64,000 bases of DNA from Candidatus Rhodoferax randersensis (GCA_016718155.1 JADKEH010000010.1:186001-250000); one strand, 5' to 3'; shown: positions 1 through 9,069, numbered from the stretch's first letter. Numbers and translations: made by a program. Notes: generated by a model from the letters alone, not told the origin.

Positions 1-127
1 AGGGGACCAACAGCGAGGCATCGACGCCCTGCCCGGCAAAGGCTGTGGTGAACAAGAGCGAATCGAGCTTGTCCGCTCCCGCGTCGGGCTGCGTCTTGTG
101 TCGCAAGAGTCCGAGGATTCCCTTCAT
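1..127 (-). CDS. Partial gene downstream of pilT, N-terminal 42 residues only
   Basis: An ATG at 125-127 on the minus strand opens a frame that runs off the left edge. The start is preceded by AGGAGAAGCGT, a good ribosome binding site. The visible residues begin MKGILGLLRHKTQ and continue as a polar, Asp-rich stretch with no recognisable domain. It follows pilT by 26 bases in the same direction, so co-transcription is likely. In related Comamonadaceae I remember a cyclic-nucleotide-binding-domain protein at this place between pilT and pilU; that is inference from position, not visible in these 42 residues. Confidence 0.6.
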   Translation of the reverse strand, partial: MKGILGLLRHKTQPDAGADKLDSLLFTTAFAGQGVDASLLVP

Positions 128-153
128 ACGCTTCTCCTGTTGTCTTGCTGCAT

Positions 154-1197
154 TTATCCCGGGAAATTCTCAGGAATTTTGGCCTTGCCGCGGGCCTCTG
201 CGGCGCTGATGACGTTACGCTTGACCAGGTCCGTCAGATTCTGATCGAGCGTCTGCATACCCACGTTGTTACCGGTCTGAATGCTGGAGTACATCTGCGC
301 CACCTTGGCCTCGCGAATCAGGTTGCGAATGGCGTTGGTGCCCAACATGATTTCATGCGCCGCGACTCGGCCCTGTCCGTCCTTGGTTTTGCACAAGGTC
401 TGCGAGATGACGGCTTGCAACGACTCAGAGAGCATGGATCGCACCATCTCCTTCTCTTCCGCCGGAAAGACGTCAATGATCCGATCGATCGTTTTGGCCG
501 CGCTCGATGTGTGCAGCGTCCCAAACACCAAGTGGCCAGTTTCGGCTGCGGTCATGGCCAGGCGAATGGTCTCGAGGTCGCGCATTTCGCCCACCAGAAT
601 CGCGTCAGGGTCCTCTCGCAAGGCAGACTTCAGAGCGGCCGCAAAACTCAAGGTATGCGGCCCCACCTCACGCTGGTTGATCAGACATTTCTTGGACTCG
701 TGCACAAACTCGATTGGATCCTCCACCGTCAGGATGTGGCCGAATTCGTTCTCGTTCAAAAAGTTGACCATCGCCGCAAGTGTGGTTGACTTGCCAGAAC
801 CCGTGGGTCCTGTCACCAGCACCAGGCCGCGTGGCTTGAGTGACAGTTCGGCAAAAATCTTGGGAGCATTGAGTTGCTCCAGCGTCAATATCTTGCTCGG
901 AATGGTTCGAAACACGGCACCCGCACCCCGATTGTGGTTGAACGCATTGACCCGAAACCGCGCCAGCCCTTCGATCTCGAACGAGAAGTCAATCTCCAAG
1001 AACTCTTCATAGTTCTTGCGCTGGGTATCGTTCATGATGTCGTACACCATGGCGTGAACCTGCTTGTGGTCCAGTGCCTCGACGTTAATGCGCCGCACAT
1101 CCCCGTGCACCCGGATCATCGGCGGCAGGCCAGCGGACAGGTGCAAGTCAGAGGCCTTGTTCTTGACGCTGAAAGCAAGTAGTTGGGTGATGTCCAC
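154..1197 (-). CDS. pilT: Type IV pilus retraction ATPase PilT
   Basis: PilT is the hexameric cytoplasmic ATPase that depolymerises type IV pili and drives twitching motility. The 347-residue product has the family's usual length. Walker A GPTGSGKST, the Asp-box/Walker B region DAILVGEMRD and the His box GHLVFGTLHT are all present, and the C-terminus ends in the typical KIPENFPG. An ATG at 1228-1230 would add 11 residues that PilT does not normally have, so I choose the GTG at 1195-1197, preceded by GAGGAA. That start leaves 35 bases to the divergent yggS. A short gene follows immediately; pilU presumably lies outside the window. Confidence 0.95.
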   Translation of the reverse strand: MDITQLLAFSVKNKASDLHLSAGLPPMIRVHGDVRRINVEALDHKQVHAMVYDIMNDTQRKNYEEFLEIDFSFEIEGLARFRVNAFNHNRGAGAVFRTIPSKILTLEQLNAPKIFAELSLKPRGLVLVTGPTGSGKSTTLAAMVNFLNENEFGHILTVEDPIEFVHESKKCLINQREVGPHTLSFAAALKSALREDPDAILVGEMRDLETIRLAMTAAETGHLVFGTLHTSSAAKTIDRIIDVFPAEEKEMVRSMLSESLQAVISQTLCKTKDGQGRVAAHEIMLGTNAIRNLIREAKVAQMYSSIQTGNNVGMQTLDQNLTDLVKRNVISAAEARGKAKIPENFPG

Positions 1198-1232
1198 GGG
1201 TTCCTCGATGGTTTGGTACGCTTGCAGCAATT

Positions 1233-1913
1233 ATGACCATGATTGCGGCAAATCTCCAAGATGTTCGCGCGCGCCTGGCGGCCGCATGTCAAGCGGCCGG
1301 TCGAGCGCCTGGCGCGGTCCAATTGTTGGCGGTGTCCAAGACCTTTGGACCCGAGGCGGTGGTCCAGGCCTTTGATGCGGGACAGCGAGCCTTTGGCGAG
1401 AACTACATCCAGGAGGCCGTGCAAAAGATCGCCGTGCTTCGCCACCTGCCGCTTGAATGGCATTGCATCGGCCCGATTCAAAGCAACAAGACGCGACTGG
1501 TCGCAGAGAATTTTGACTGGGTTCACACCGTGGATCAATTCAAGACTGCCACACGCCTCAATGAGCAGCGCCCCGCCGCCTTGTCACCACTGCAAGTCTG
1601 CATTCAAGTCAACATTGACCAAGGGCTCAACAAATCGGGCGTCGAGCCCCACGACGCCCTGACGCTGGCCCTGCAGGTCGCCCGCCTTCCCCGACTGCGA
1701 CTACGCGGGCTGATGTGCATCCCCGAGCCGTGCGCGGACTTCGCCGCAGCGCTAGCGGTTCACACGCGGGTCAAGACACTGATGGATCAACTCAACGCGA
1801 AAGGTCTGTCACTGGACACACTTTCGCTGGGTATGAGCGACGACCTGGAGGCCGCTGTCAGCGCGGGCAGCACCCTGGTGCGAGTCGGTACTGCCATATT
1901 TGGCAAACGCTGA
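1233..1913 (+). CDS. yggS: PLP homeostasis protein, YggS/PROSC family
   Basis: The 226-residue product is a single-domain TIM-barrel PLP-binding protein of the YggS family, which buffers free pyridoxal phosphate and affects amino-acid and keto-acid pools. The PLP lysine lies in LLAVSKTFG near residue 36. The family signatures FGENYIQE, WHCIGPIQSNKTR, GLMCIPEP and LSLGMSDDLEAAV are all visible. It is divergent from pilT, the usual arrangement in beta- and gammaproteobacteria. Length is normal and the frame is intact. Confidence 0.95.
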   Translation: MTMIAANLQDVRARLAAACQAAGRAPGAVQLLAVSKTFGPEAVVQAFDAGQRAFGENYIQEAVQKIAVLRHLPLEWHCIGPIQSNKTRLVAENFDWVHTVDQFKTATRLNEQRPAALSPLQVCIQVNIDQGLNKSGVEPHDALTLALQVARLPRLRLRGLMCIPEPCADFAAALAVHTRVKTLMDQLNAKGLSLDTLSLGMSDDLEAAVSAGSTLVRVGTAIFGKR

Positions 1914-1948
1914 AAGTACACACGGCACCGACGCCGCAAACCCGGTGG

Positions 1949-2500
1949 TCAGGATTTGGGACGCTTGATGGGCTGTACGTTGCCACAATCGCCCGACAGC
2001 CATTTGCCGCGCGAATCCATCGTCATCTGCTCCGGTTTGCCGTCAACCGTGCTATTGACCACCATGTTTGTCGTGTAGGCCTGCGGGGACTCAAACGTCA
2101 TTTGTCCCTGGCCGCTTGATGGCGGCTTGGTGCACGAAAAGGACATCTTCATGACGCTTCCAACCCTGGGCGACATGGTGTGTTTGCAATCGCCCTGTTG
2201 GGCGGGCAGCTCGTTGCGCTCCACCATGTCGGGCGTCAAACAGATCTTGAGCACCATGGCCGAGCCATCGGACGACATGCCAATGCCCTGCTTGGCCATC
2301 ATGTCTTGCATCATCTTGCGTTGGTCAGCAGGCATGCTGGCAAGCTGCTTTTGCATGTCCGCCATGGCCTTGTCGGTCTGCGGATTGCTGGACTTCGTCT
2401 TGTTGCTGATTTCCCACAAACCGGGCTTTAGAGTCTGAGCGCCCGCGTTGAAGCCGAGACCGAAGACGACTGCGGCCAACAAACCATATCGAAGATTCAT
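1949..2500 (-). CDS. DUF3617 family secreted protein
   Basis: The 183-residue product starts with a clear Sec signal peptide (MNLRYGLLAAVVFGLGFNAGA, cleavage before QT). The mature protein begins LKPGLWEISNKT, the hallmark of DUF3617, and has two cysteines in the middle (LKICLTP and GDCKH) and two more later (SFSCTK, SGDCGN), likely to form disulfides in the periplasm. Function is unknown for the family. An upstream in-frame extension to 2692 has no signal peptide and is not used. The gene converges on yggS with 35 bases between them. Confidence 0.85.
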   Translation of the reverse strand: MNLRYGLLAAVVFGLGFNAGAQTLKPGLWEISNKTKSSNPQTDKAMADMQKQLASMPADQRKMMQDMMAKQGIGMSSDGSAMVLKICLTPDMVERNELPAQQGDCKHTMSPRVGSVMKMSFSCTKPPSSGQGQMTFESPQAYTTNMVVNSTVDGKPEQMTMDSRGKWLSGDCGNVQPIKRPKS

Positions 2501-2607
2501 AAAGACTCCAGAAAACTGGAATTCTGGCAAAACACCGACCACTTGGGAATGGCTGGCGCGAGATTTTTGCCGCTTTGTGACCAAATCGACAAGTCTGAGC
2601 GGGTTGA

Positions 2608-3081
2608 TCAGGGCAACGGCAGCCGCGTCAAATTCTTGACCTCTTCCATGACCGCATAGGTTCGGGTCTCGCGTACACCAGGCAAACGCCACAGCACCGT
2701 GCCCGCGAAATGCCGATAGGCCGCCATGTCGGCCATGCGAGTCTTGAGCAAGTAGTCAAAGCCGCCCGCCACCATGTGGCACTCCATGATTTCAGGGTGC
2801 GCCAGCACCGCAGCGTTGAATGGCTCAAACACATTGGGCGTCGTGCGATCCAGCAACACCTCGACAAACACCATCATGCCGGCCCCCAGTTTGAGTGGGT
2901 TAAGGTGCGCCTCATAACCAAGAATGTAGCCGTCTCGGGTCAGGCGCTGGACGCGCCCCAACACTGCCGTGGGCGACAGGGTCACCGCCTCGGCAAGCTT
3001 GAGATTGGAAATGCGTCCATCCTCCTGCAGGAGACTCAAGATCTTGAAATCGATCCGATCCAAACCAGTGAGAGATTCCAT
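2608..3081 (-). CDS. Lrp/AsnC family transcriptional regulator, probable regulator of putA
   Basis: A 157-residue Lrp/AsnC protein. Residues 1-60 form the winged HTH (LDRIDFKILSLLQEDGRISN, then LAEAVTLSPTAVLGRVQRL) and the rest is the RAM ligand-binding domain (CHMVAGGFDYLLKTRM). It is divergent from putA with a roughly 110-base AT-rich spacer. The PutA encoded next door lacks the DNA-binding domain of the trifunctional type, so a separate proline-responsive activator is expected; this gene is the obvious candidate by position. Ligand and target are inferred, not shown. Confidence 0.9.
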   Translation of the reverse strand: MESLTGLDRIDFKILSLLQEDGRISNLKLAEAVTLSPTAVLGRVQRLTRDGYILGYEAHLNPLKLGAGMMVFVEVLLDRTTPNVFEPFNAAVLAHPEIMECHMVAGGFDYLLKTRMADMAAYRHFAGTVLWRLPGVRETRTYAVMEEVKNLTRLPLP

Positions 3082-3191
3082 CTTTTCGGTGTTTTATTCT
3101 GAACTATTGAATCAAATTAGCGAGAAATTCATTAAAACATAGCGCAACATACTTGCATTCACTGGTTTACCCTAATCTGAAAGCTACCGCC
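3082..3191. promoter_or_regulatory. AT-rich lrp-putA divergent regulatory region
   Basis: The spacer is markedly richer in A+T than its surroundings. It contains an ATTC...GAAT inverted repeat at about 3096-3111 and an A/T run at 3115-3140, both plausible binding places for an Lrp-type protein. No convincing -35/-10 pair stands out, so the promoter positions are not assigned. Confidence 0.4.
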
Positions 3192-6164
3192 ATGCGCACA
3201 CCTGATCGTCTACCCAACCCCTACCGCTCGGAGGCAGACATTGTTGCAAAGCGGCTTGGCGTCCTGGCAAAGTCCCTGGACTGGGCCGCTGCGGCCAAAG
3301 CAGCAACCCCGTGGGTACAAGCGGTTCGCAAGCATCCACCGCCCTTTTGGGCCATGGAGAGCCTGCTCAAGGAGTACCCCATCTCCAGCGCCGAGGGCTT
3401 GGCCCTGATGCGCTTGGCCGAGGCTTTGTTGCGCGTACCCGACGCCCAGACCGCCATCGCGCTGACCGCCGATCAACTGGGGCGCGCCGACTTTGACAAT
3501 GCGGGCGACAAGACGCTAGCGCGCCTGTCGAGCACCGCCATCGCCATGAGCAAGAAGTTCCTACCCGACCAAGCTGGCGACAGTGGTCTCTTTGCCAAGC
3601 TTGGCGCACGCTCGGTCGTGGCGGCCACGCTGCGCGCCGTGCAATTGCTGGGACGCCAGTTTGTGCTGGGTCAGACCATCGATGCTGCGATGGACGAAGC
3701 CGCCAGCGCCAAGCGCAAGATCGACAACCTGCGCTACAGCTACGACATGCTGGGCGAAGGCGCCCGCACCGATGCCGACGCCTTGCGCTATCTGGCCAGT
3801 TATCAAAACGCCATTGCCGCCATTGCGAGGGGTGCTGGCTCCAACGGGCCGTGCGAGAAAAACGACGGCATCTCAATCAAACTTAGCGCACTGCACCCGC
3901 GTTACGAGGACGGCCAAAGGGACCGTGTGATGCGCGAACTGATGCCACGCGTGTGGGGCCTGTGCGAGCGCGCGGCCGTTGCCAACATCAACCTGACCAT
4001 CGACGCCGAGGAAGTCGACCGGCTTGAGTTGTCGCTGGATGTGTTTGAGGCGCTGGCGGTGCAAGTGGCGCAGCACTACCCGCAATGGACCGGCTTCGGG
4101 CTGGCCATGCAGAGCTACCAGACGCGCGCGCTGGAGCTGATTGAGCACATTGCCGGGATGGCCCGCCGCCACAAGATCAAGCTGATGTGCCGCCTGGTCA
4201 AGGGTGCCTACTGGGACGCCGAGGTCAAGCGCGCCCAGGAAATGGGCCTGCCGACCTACCCGGTGTTCACCCACAAGCACCACACCGACATCTCGTACCT
4301 GGCTTGCGCCAAGGCTTTGCTCGATGCCAGTGATGCAATTTATCCGCAGTTCGCCACCCACAATGCCGCCACCATCGCAGCCATCTTGCAGATGGGCGCC
4401 CGCAGTGCGGCGCCGTTTGAATTGCAGCGTCTGCATGGCATGGGCGAAGGGGTGTACCGCGAAGTGCTGAAGAACCCCTTGATCGCCTGCCGCATCTATG
4501 CGCCAGTGGGCGCCCACAAGGACTTGCTGGCCTACCTGGTGCGGCGTTTGCTGGAGAACGGCGCCAATTCATCCTTTGTTCATCAGCTTGCCGACGAATC
4601 GGTGGGCATGGATGAGCTACTGATCTCGCCGCTTCGCCTGGAGCCGCAGGCCTCGCTGCCCCTGCCGCTCAACATGTTTGGCTCAGACCGCAAGAACAGC
4701 GCCGGCCTGGACCTCACCGTGCAGTCCATGCGCGAGCCCCTGCTGGCGGCGCTGACCACCACGCAAGTCCCGACCGTGGCGGAACACGACCTTACTTTGA
4801 CGCCCAGCGTGATGGCAACCAGCGTTGATTGCTACAAAGCCTGGAGCAAGACCGCGGTGCCTGTGCGCGCCGACATCCTGCGCCGTGCGGCAGATTCACT
4901 CGACGCCCAGACACCGCACTTTTGCGCCTTGCTGGTCAAGGAGGCTTTCAAGAGCTGGGGCGACGCCGTCTCCGAAGTGCGCGAAGCGATCGACTTCCTG
5001 CGTTACTACGCGGGTGAGGCGCAGCGCATCATGACGCCCATCGCCATGCCCGGCCCGACTGGCGAGAGCAACGAGTTGCGACTGGTCGCGCGTGGCCCCT
5101 GGGTCTGCATCAGCCCGTGGAACTTTCCCCTGGCGATCTTCCTGGGCCAGGTGGCGGCCGCCCTGGCGACCGGCAACACGGTCCTGGCCAAGCCCGCCGA
5201 GCAAACCCCAGGCGTGGCCCTGGAAGCGGTCAAGCTGTTGATCGAGGCCGGCGTACCACAAGGCGCGCTACAACTGTTGCACGGGCCAGGTGAAACCGTG
5301 GGCGCGGCGCTGGTCGCCGCACCCGGTGTGGCCGGCGTAGTGTTTACCGGCTCGACCCAGGTCGCCAAGATCATCAACCGAGCGCTGGCCGCCAAGGACG
5401 GGCCGATCGTGCCGCTGATCGCCGAGACGGGCGGGATCAACGCCATGGTGGTGGACTCGACCGCGCTGCCCGAGCAGGTTTGTGACGCAGTCATGCAGTC
5501 CGCCTTCAGAAGCGCGGGGCAGCGTTGCTCGGCGCTGCGTTTGCTGTGTGTTCACGCCGAGATCGCCGACCATGTGATCGAGATGATTCAGGGCGCTGCC
5601 AAGGAACTGGTGGCCGGTGATCCGTCCGATCTGGCCACCGACCTCGGACCCGTGATTGACCGCGAGGCCTTCGCCGGCATCCAGACCCACCTCGCGCGTT
5701 TGCGCGCGCAGGCCAAGCCCCTGGTTACCCTCTCTGCTGGCGCACCATCGTCAAAGCCCACCATTGCCAATCTGATTGCACCGCAGGCCTTTGAGGTGGC
5801 TTGCATCGCCGACATGAACCAGGAAATTTTTGGCCCCGTGCTGCACATCGTGCGCTGGAGTGGCGACCCCATGGACGTGATTGATCAAATCAACGCACTT
5901 GGCTATGGCCTGACGATTGGTATCCAGACCCGTATCGACAGCCGCGCCCAAGCCATGGCACACCGCGCCCACGTAGGCAACGTCTACATCAACCGTAACC
6001 AGATTGGTGCTGTCGTGGGCGTCCAGCCGTTCGGAGGGGAGGGCCTCTCCGGGACCGGCCCCAAAGCGGGTGGACCGCACTACCTCTATCGCTTCTGTGC
6101 CGAGCAGACCGTGACCGTGAATACCACCGCAGCCGGTGGCAACGCTGCCCTGCTGGCGGGGTGA
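3192..6164 (+). CDS. putA: Bifunctional proline dehydrogenase / L-glutamate gamma-semialdehyde dehydrogenase PutA
   Basis: This 990-residue enzyme oxidises proline to glutamate in two channelled steps (FAD proline dehydrogenase, then NAD-dependent aldehyde dehydrogenase). Residues to about 480 hold the PRODH barrel (IKLSALHPRYE, LMCRLVKGAYWDAEVKRAQ, FATHNAATI, YAPVGAHKDLLAYLVRRLLENG). From about 520 onward is the ALDH domain, with SPWNFPLAIF, VFTGSTQVAK, ETGG and the catalytic cysteine in SAGQRCSALR, ending EIFGPVLH and PFGGEGLSGTGPKAGG. There is no N-terminal ribbon-helix-helix domain, so it is a short, non-autoregulating PutA like the Bradyrhizobium type. The start is taken at ATG 3192; an upstream TTG at 3153 would add 13 residues. 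Confidence 0.95.
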   Translation: MRTPDRLPNPYRSEADIVAKRLGVLAKSLDWAAAAKAATPWVQAVRKHPPPFWAMESLLKEYPISSAEGLALMRLAEALLRVPDAQTAIALTADQLGRADFDNAGDKTLARLSSTAIAMSKKFLPDQAGDSGLFAKLGARSVVAATLRAVQLLGRQFVLGQTIDAAMDEAASAKRKIDNLRYSYDMLGEGARTDADALRYLASYQNAIAAIARGAGSNGPCEKNDGISIKLSALHPRYEDGQRDRVMRELMPRVWGLCERAAVANINLTIDAEEVDRLELSLDVFEALAVQVAQHYPQWTGFGLAMQSYQTRALELIEHIAGMARRHKIKLMCRLVKGAYWDAEVKRAQEMGLPTYPVFTHKHHTDISYLACAKALLDASDAIYPQFATHNAATIAAILQMGARSAAPFELQRLHGMGEGVYREVLKNPLIACRIYAPVGAHKDLLAYLVRRLLENGANSSFVHQLADESVGMDELLISPLRLEPQASLPLPLNMFGSDRKNSAGLDLTVQSMREPLLAALTTTQVPTVAEHDLTLTPSVMATSVDCYKAWSKTAVPVRADILRRAADSLDAQTPHFCALLVKEAFKSWGDAVSEVREAIDFLRYYAGEAQRIMTPIAMPGPTGESNELRLVARGPWVCISPWNFPLAIFLGQVAAALATGNTVLAKPAEQTPGVALEAVKLLIEAGVPQGALQLLHGPGETVGAALVAAPGVAGVVFTGSTQVAKIINRALAAKDGPIVPLIAETGGINAMVVDSTALPEQVCDAVMQSAFRSAGQRCSALRLLCVHAEIADHVIEMIQGAAKELVAGDPSDLATDLGPVIDREAFAGIQTHLARLRAQAKPLVTLSAGAPSSKPTIANLIAPQAFEVACIADMNQEIFGPVLHIVRWSGDPMDVIDQINALGYGLTIGIQTRIDSRAQAMAHRAHVGNVYINRNQIGAVVGVQPFGGEGLSGTGPKAGGPHYLYRFCAEQTVTVNTTAAGGNAALLAG

Positions 6165-6190
6165 ACCTGGCGCCGCCCCAAAAGTAGTGG

Positions 6191-7099
6191 TTATTGCGGC
6201 TTCTGTTGCCGCAAATACTCAATCCGTTTCATTTGAAGGTACTGCGCCCGATCCATCTCATGCAATTGCCGCGGATAGCGCTCGACCGCCGTAAACCAGC
6301 CCTGCAATCGCGTCTCGAACCGCGCGCCCGGCGCGGCGCGGTCAGAGTCCAGGAAGGAATCAATTGCCAGGTAATAGCGCATGGTATTGCGTTCGACCAG
6401 GCCGCGCACCCCGCCGACAAAGTCGGGCTGACCGTTGCTGAGTTTGCCAATTGCCGTAAATCCGACCTTGCCGCTACCGACGGTTCCCAAGTAGGCCTGC
6501 ATGGCCAGCCACCCCGAGAAATCGAATGCATACGAATAGGCCAGATGCAGGAAGGTCCGGCCGGTCGAAAGCGGAACCGCCTGAAACTGGATTCGGTAGT
6601 TGCTGGTCCCCAGAGGACCCTCTTTGGCGCTGAGGACAACGTCTACAAATTCGTTAGTTGCAGCGGCGACGCTGAAGTTGAATTCGAGTAGCGGCGCATC
6701 GGTCAATTCTTGGTGGGATTTCTTCCCGATATTGACCCGCAGGATCACACCCGACTGACCCGGTACCGCCCGACAGTACTTGGTATTGATATGCAGAAGC
6801 ATCACGTCACACCAGTGGTCCGGATCAGTCAGCCCGGCACGAACGGCTTCAAATTGGTAATCGACGACGGCGTAGACGTCGCCTGCCAAATGATTCGGGG
6901 TCTCAGTGGAATCAAGGACCAGTGGCCGATTGAATTGGTTGTACCGCAGCCGCTCATCAAGTGACAACTGCCTTGAAAGCAGTGTCGCCGCTGAATCCGG
7001 CTTGGCGATCACCATCCCGGCGCCGCATGCCGCACAAAGCAGCAACAGGCAACGCCACCAAACCGACTGCGACAGAAGTCTTCCAGACCGTCGGCTCAT
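6191..7099 (-). CDS. Secreted hypothetical protein, 302 aa
   Basis: The product has an N-terminal hydrophobic stretch (WWRCLLLLCAACGAG) after a basic RRSGR start, consistent with a Sec signal or a lipoprotein (LLCAAC lipobox-like). The mature region contains two cysteines close together (DHWCDVMLLHINTKYC) and ends with a basic, Gln-rich tail. I do not recognise a named family. It converges on putA with 26 bases between stop codons, so it has no obvious functional link to proline use. Confidence 0.7.
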   Translation of the reverse strand: MSRRSGRLLSQSVWWRCLLLLCAACGAGMVIAKPDSAATLLSRQLSLDERLRYNQFNRPLVLDSTETPNHLAGDVYAVVDYQFEAVRAGLTDPDHWCDVMLLHINTKYCRAVPGQSGVILRVNIGKKSHQELTDAPLLEFNFSVAAATNEFVDVVLSAKEGPLGTSNYRIQFQAVPLSTGRTFLHLAYSYAFDFSGWLAMQAYLGTVGSGKVGFTAIGKLSNGQPDFVGGVRGLVERNTMRYYLAIDSFLDSDRAAPGARFETRLQGWFTAVERYPRQLHEMDRAQYLQMKRIEYLRQQKPQ

Positions 7100-7354
7100 G
7101 CGGCCTGAATCAAAGGCCGAGGCCGCCTAAAGACTGGGCCGCCAACGCATTCATTCATGGTACCAACCACAGCGCCCTCCAATGTTGAAGTGCCCAGTTC
7201 GGGCGTGCCCGCTCGGATTTCATCAGAGTAGGCACTGCAGCGTAGTCCGAGCCGCCCCGCTGGTCCGTGCGACACCGCACGCAAGGGCTCGCAACAAGCG
7301 AAGTTGACCGCCCACATGCCCCCAGCCGGGTGCCGGGGCAGCGCCGGTCTGGCC

Positions 7355-7625
7355 TCAGATGGTCACTTGCCGATGCAGCGCGCGCCGCGAAATGCCAAAT
7401 GCGATCAGGCCGATTGAAAACAACCGTCGGCCAGCGCACCGCTACCACTGTTCTCGGCAAATGACAGGCTGGCGAAGCTGCCCAGAGCGAACTGGTAGGC
7501 GACTGCTTCCAGCAACGCCGAGCCGAAGATCACCGCCAGTGGAAAACGCCTGCGCATAGTTCGAGTCGGCAAACGTGACGCTGGCGCCGAGAAGCCCCTG
7601 ACACGGCATGGCACAGACAATGCAC
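7355..7625 (-). pseudogene. Degenerate PEP-CTERM protein remnant
   Basis: On the minus strand the last 20 or so codons before a TGA at 7355-7357 read as a hydrophobic run and then FGISRRALHRQVTI, the typical end of a PEP-CTERM sorting tail (membrane helix followed by an RR cluster). Upstream, to about 7625, two different frames each give short coding-like stretches (SVTFADSNYAQAFS in one, FALGSFASLSFAENSGSG in another) interrupted by frame changes and a stop. I interpret this as the decayed 3' part of a secreted PEP-CTERM protein gene. The rest of 7100-7758 holds nothing I can identify. Confidence 0.5.
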
Positions 7626-7758
7626 GGTTAAGGCACGATGTTCGATCGACGGATTGAGGGACTCTTGCCGCAATACCGGCACATAGGTCTTGAGGACCAT
7701 TGCCATGACAAGGCAAGGTACACGGGAGTGAGTGCTTGATTCTGCGAAAACGCTTGAC

Positions 7759-7834
7759 TGGTGCGGCTGGCGGGGATCGAACCCACGACCCTTGGCTTCG
7801 GAGGCCAATACTCTATCCACTGAGCTACAGCCGC
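7759..7834 (-). tRNA. tRNA-Arg (anticodon CCG)
   Basis: The minus strand folds as a complete 76-base tRNA. The acceptor GCGGCTG pairs with the 3' CAGCCGC, the D arm is GTAGCTCAGTGGATAGAG, the anticodon loop contains CCG, and the T arm is GGGTTCGATCC. The 3' CCA is encoded. Confidence 0.95.
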
Positions 7835-7879
7835 GCTCGGATTAGCCGTGCATTGTAGGCGCAATCCGGCCAGCCCTTC

Positions 7880-7885
7880 TATAAT
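7880..7885 (+). promoter_or_regulatory. Candidate -10 box of the cytochrome c gene
   Basis: A perfect TATAAT lies 41 bases before the cytochrome start codon. No good -35 hexamer is seen at 16-18 bases upstream, so this is only a candidate. Confidence 0.4.
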
Positions 7886-7926
7886 CGCGGCCTGCTTTCG
7901 CAGCATCCCCATTCACAAAGGACCCC

Positions 7927-8442
7927 ATGAGCGACCACAGCAACGACGAAGCACACACCGGGCCGATCAGGACTCCCAAGCAGTTGCTCAATGCGGTCAT
8001 CTTCTCCTTCGTGGTGCCTGTATTTGGCATCATCGGGCTGGTGTACTACGTGACTTCAGACCACAAGCCATCAGCTGGTTCCGTGAACCCTGAGAAGGCG
8101 GTCGCCGCTCGCATCCAGAAAGTCGGCGCCGTCGAGATTCGTGATGCCAGTCGAACCATGAAGAACGGCGAAGAGGTGTACCAGGCGCAGTGCTCGGCCT
8201 GCCACACCACCGGTGCCGCCGGGGCTCCCAAGTTGGCTGATGCCGCCGCGTGGGCACCACGCATCAAGACCGGCTATGAGGCGTTGCTCAATTCGGCGCT
8301 CAAGGGTAAGGGTGCCATGGGTGCCCAAGGTGGCGGCAATTTCGAAGCGCTGGAGATTGGTCGCGCCGTGGTCTATATTGCCAATAGTTCTGGCGGCAAA
8401 CTGGCCGAACCAAAGGTTGAGGCACCCGCCGCGAGCAAGTAA
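7927..8442 (+). CDS. Membrane-anchored cytochrome c5-type protein
   Basis: The 171-residue product has a short cytoplasmic N-terminus, one membrane helix at about residues 19-42 (LLNAVIFSFVVPVFGIIGLVYYV) and a periplasmic single-haem domain. The haem motif CSACH is near residues 90-94, and the axial Met is probably in the GKGAMGAQGGG segment, as in cytochrome c5/c555 proteins. It should carry electrons in the periplasm, tethered to the inner membrane; partners are not evident from neighbours. The start is preceded by AAAGGA and a strong terminator follows directly, so it is a single-gene unit. Confidence 0.9.
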   Translation: MSDHSNDEAHTGPIRTPKQLLNAVIFSFVVPVFGIIGLVYYVTSDHKPSAGSVNPEKAVAARIQKVGAVEIRDASRTMKNGEEVYQAQCSACHTTGAAGAPKLADAAAWAPRIKTGYEALLNSALKGKGAMGAQGGGNFEALEIGRAVVYIANSSGGKLAEPKVEAPAASK

Positions 8443-8464
8443 CCACGACCATGGCCCCAAGAAG

Positions 8465-8487
8465 AACCGGCAAGCGCCGGTTTTTTT
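8465..8487 (+). terminator. Rho-independent terminator of the cytochrome gene
   Basis: A seven-pair stem AACCGGC/GCCGGTT with a four-base loop is followed by a run of seven T (the last pairs draw on that run). It begins 22 bases after the stop codon. Confidence 0.9.
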
Positions 8488-8529
8488 GTGCTCCCGCCAG
8501 TTGGTGGACACACCGACGGGCGACCAGGC

Positions 8530-9069
8530 TCACTCAGCGCGATTCAAGTCAGGACTGGTCACGTAGGCGAACCGCTGCGGCATCGTCTGGCTGACGATAT
8601 CCAGCGGTACCCACAGACCCTGCAGAACCGCGTCGGCCGCGATGCCGACGTCCATGGTGTGGACCAAGCCGAAGCCGATATCCGTATCCAGATAGACACG
8701 TCCCTGCTCGTCGAGCCAGCACGCGCGGGTCATGGCCACGCGCCCGGTGTGACTGCGCACCGAAAAGTCAGAGGCCAGACGCCAGACCCAGGGCGTGAGT
8801 TCGAGTTCGACGTAGACCCGCTGAGGACCGTTTTGGAAGTGCCAGCAGCCTTGCGCATCCGGCTGGTAATTTCGGGCGATGAATTCGACCAGCTTCTCGT
8901 GCTTGAGCAAGCTCCCTTTGGCCTGCGGGCCACCACCGCAAAACGGGCCACTGGCCTGTGCGCGCTCGTCACGCATGAACCAGTTGCCGCGTGCATCCAG
9001 CCCAAGCCAGCCGTAACAATGCGGCACGCTAGGCCACTTGGCCATGGCTTGCTTGACGATGTCATCCAT
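8530..9069 (-). CDS. Conserved DUF2946-like hypothetical protein
   Basis: A 179-residue soluble protein with no signal peptide, beginning MDDIVKQAMAKWPSVPHCYGWLGLDARGNW. I recognise it as a conserved Burkholderiales protein usually labelled only as a DUF (I believe DUF2946 or DUF2944, not certain). It is rich in aromatic residues and contains QNGPQRVYVELELTPWVWR and FGLVHTMDVG blocks that look conserved. Function unknown. It converges on the cytochrome c terminator and stands alone. Confidence 0.75.
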   Translation of the reverse strand: MDDIVKQAMAKWPSVPHCYGWLGLDARGNWFMRDERAQASGPFCGGGPQAKGSLLKHEKLVEFIARNYQPDAQGCWHFQNGPQRVYVELELTPWVWRLASDFSVRSHTGRVAMTRACWLDEQGRVYLDTDIGFGLVHTMDVGIAADAVLQGLWVPLDIVSQTMPQRFAYVTSPDLNRAE

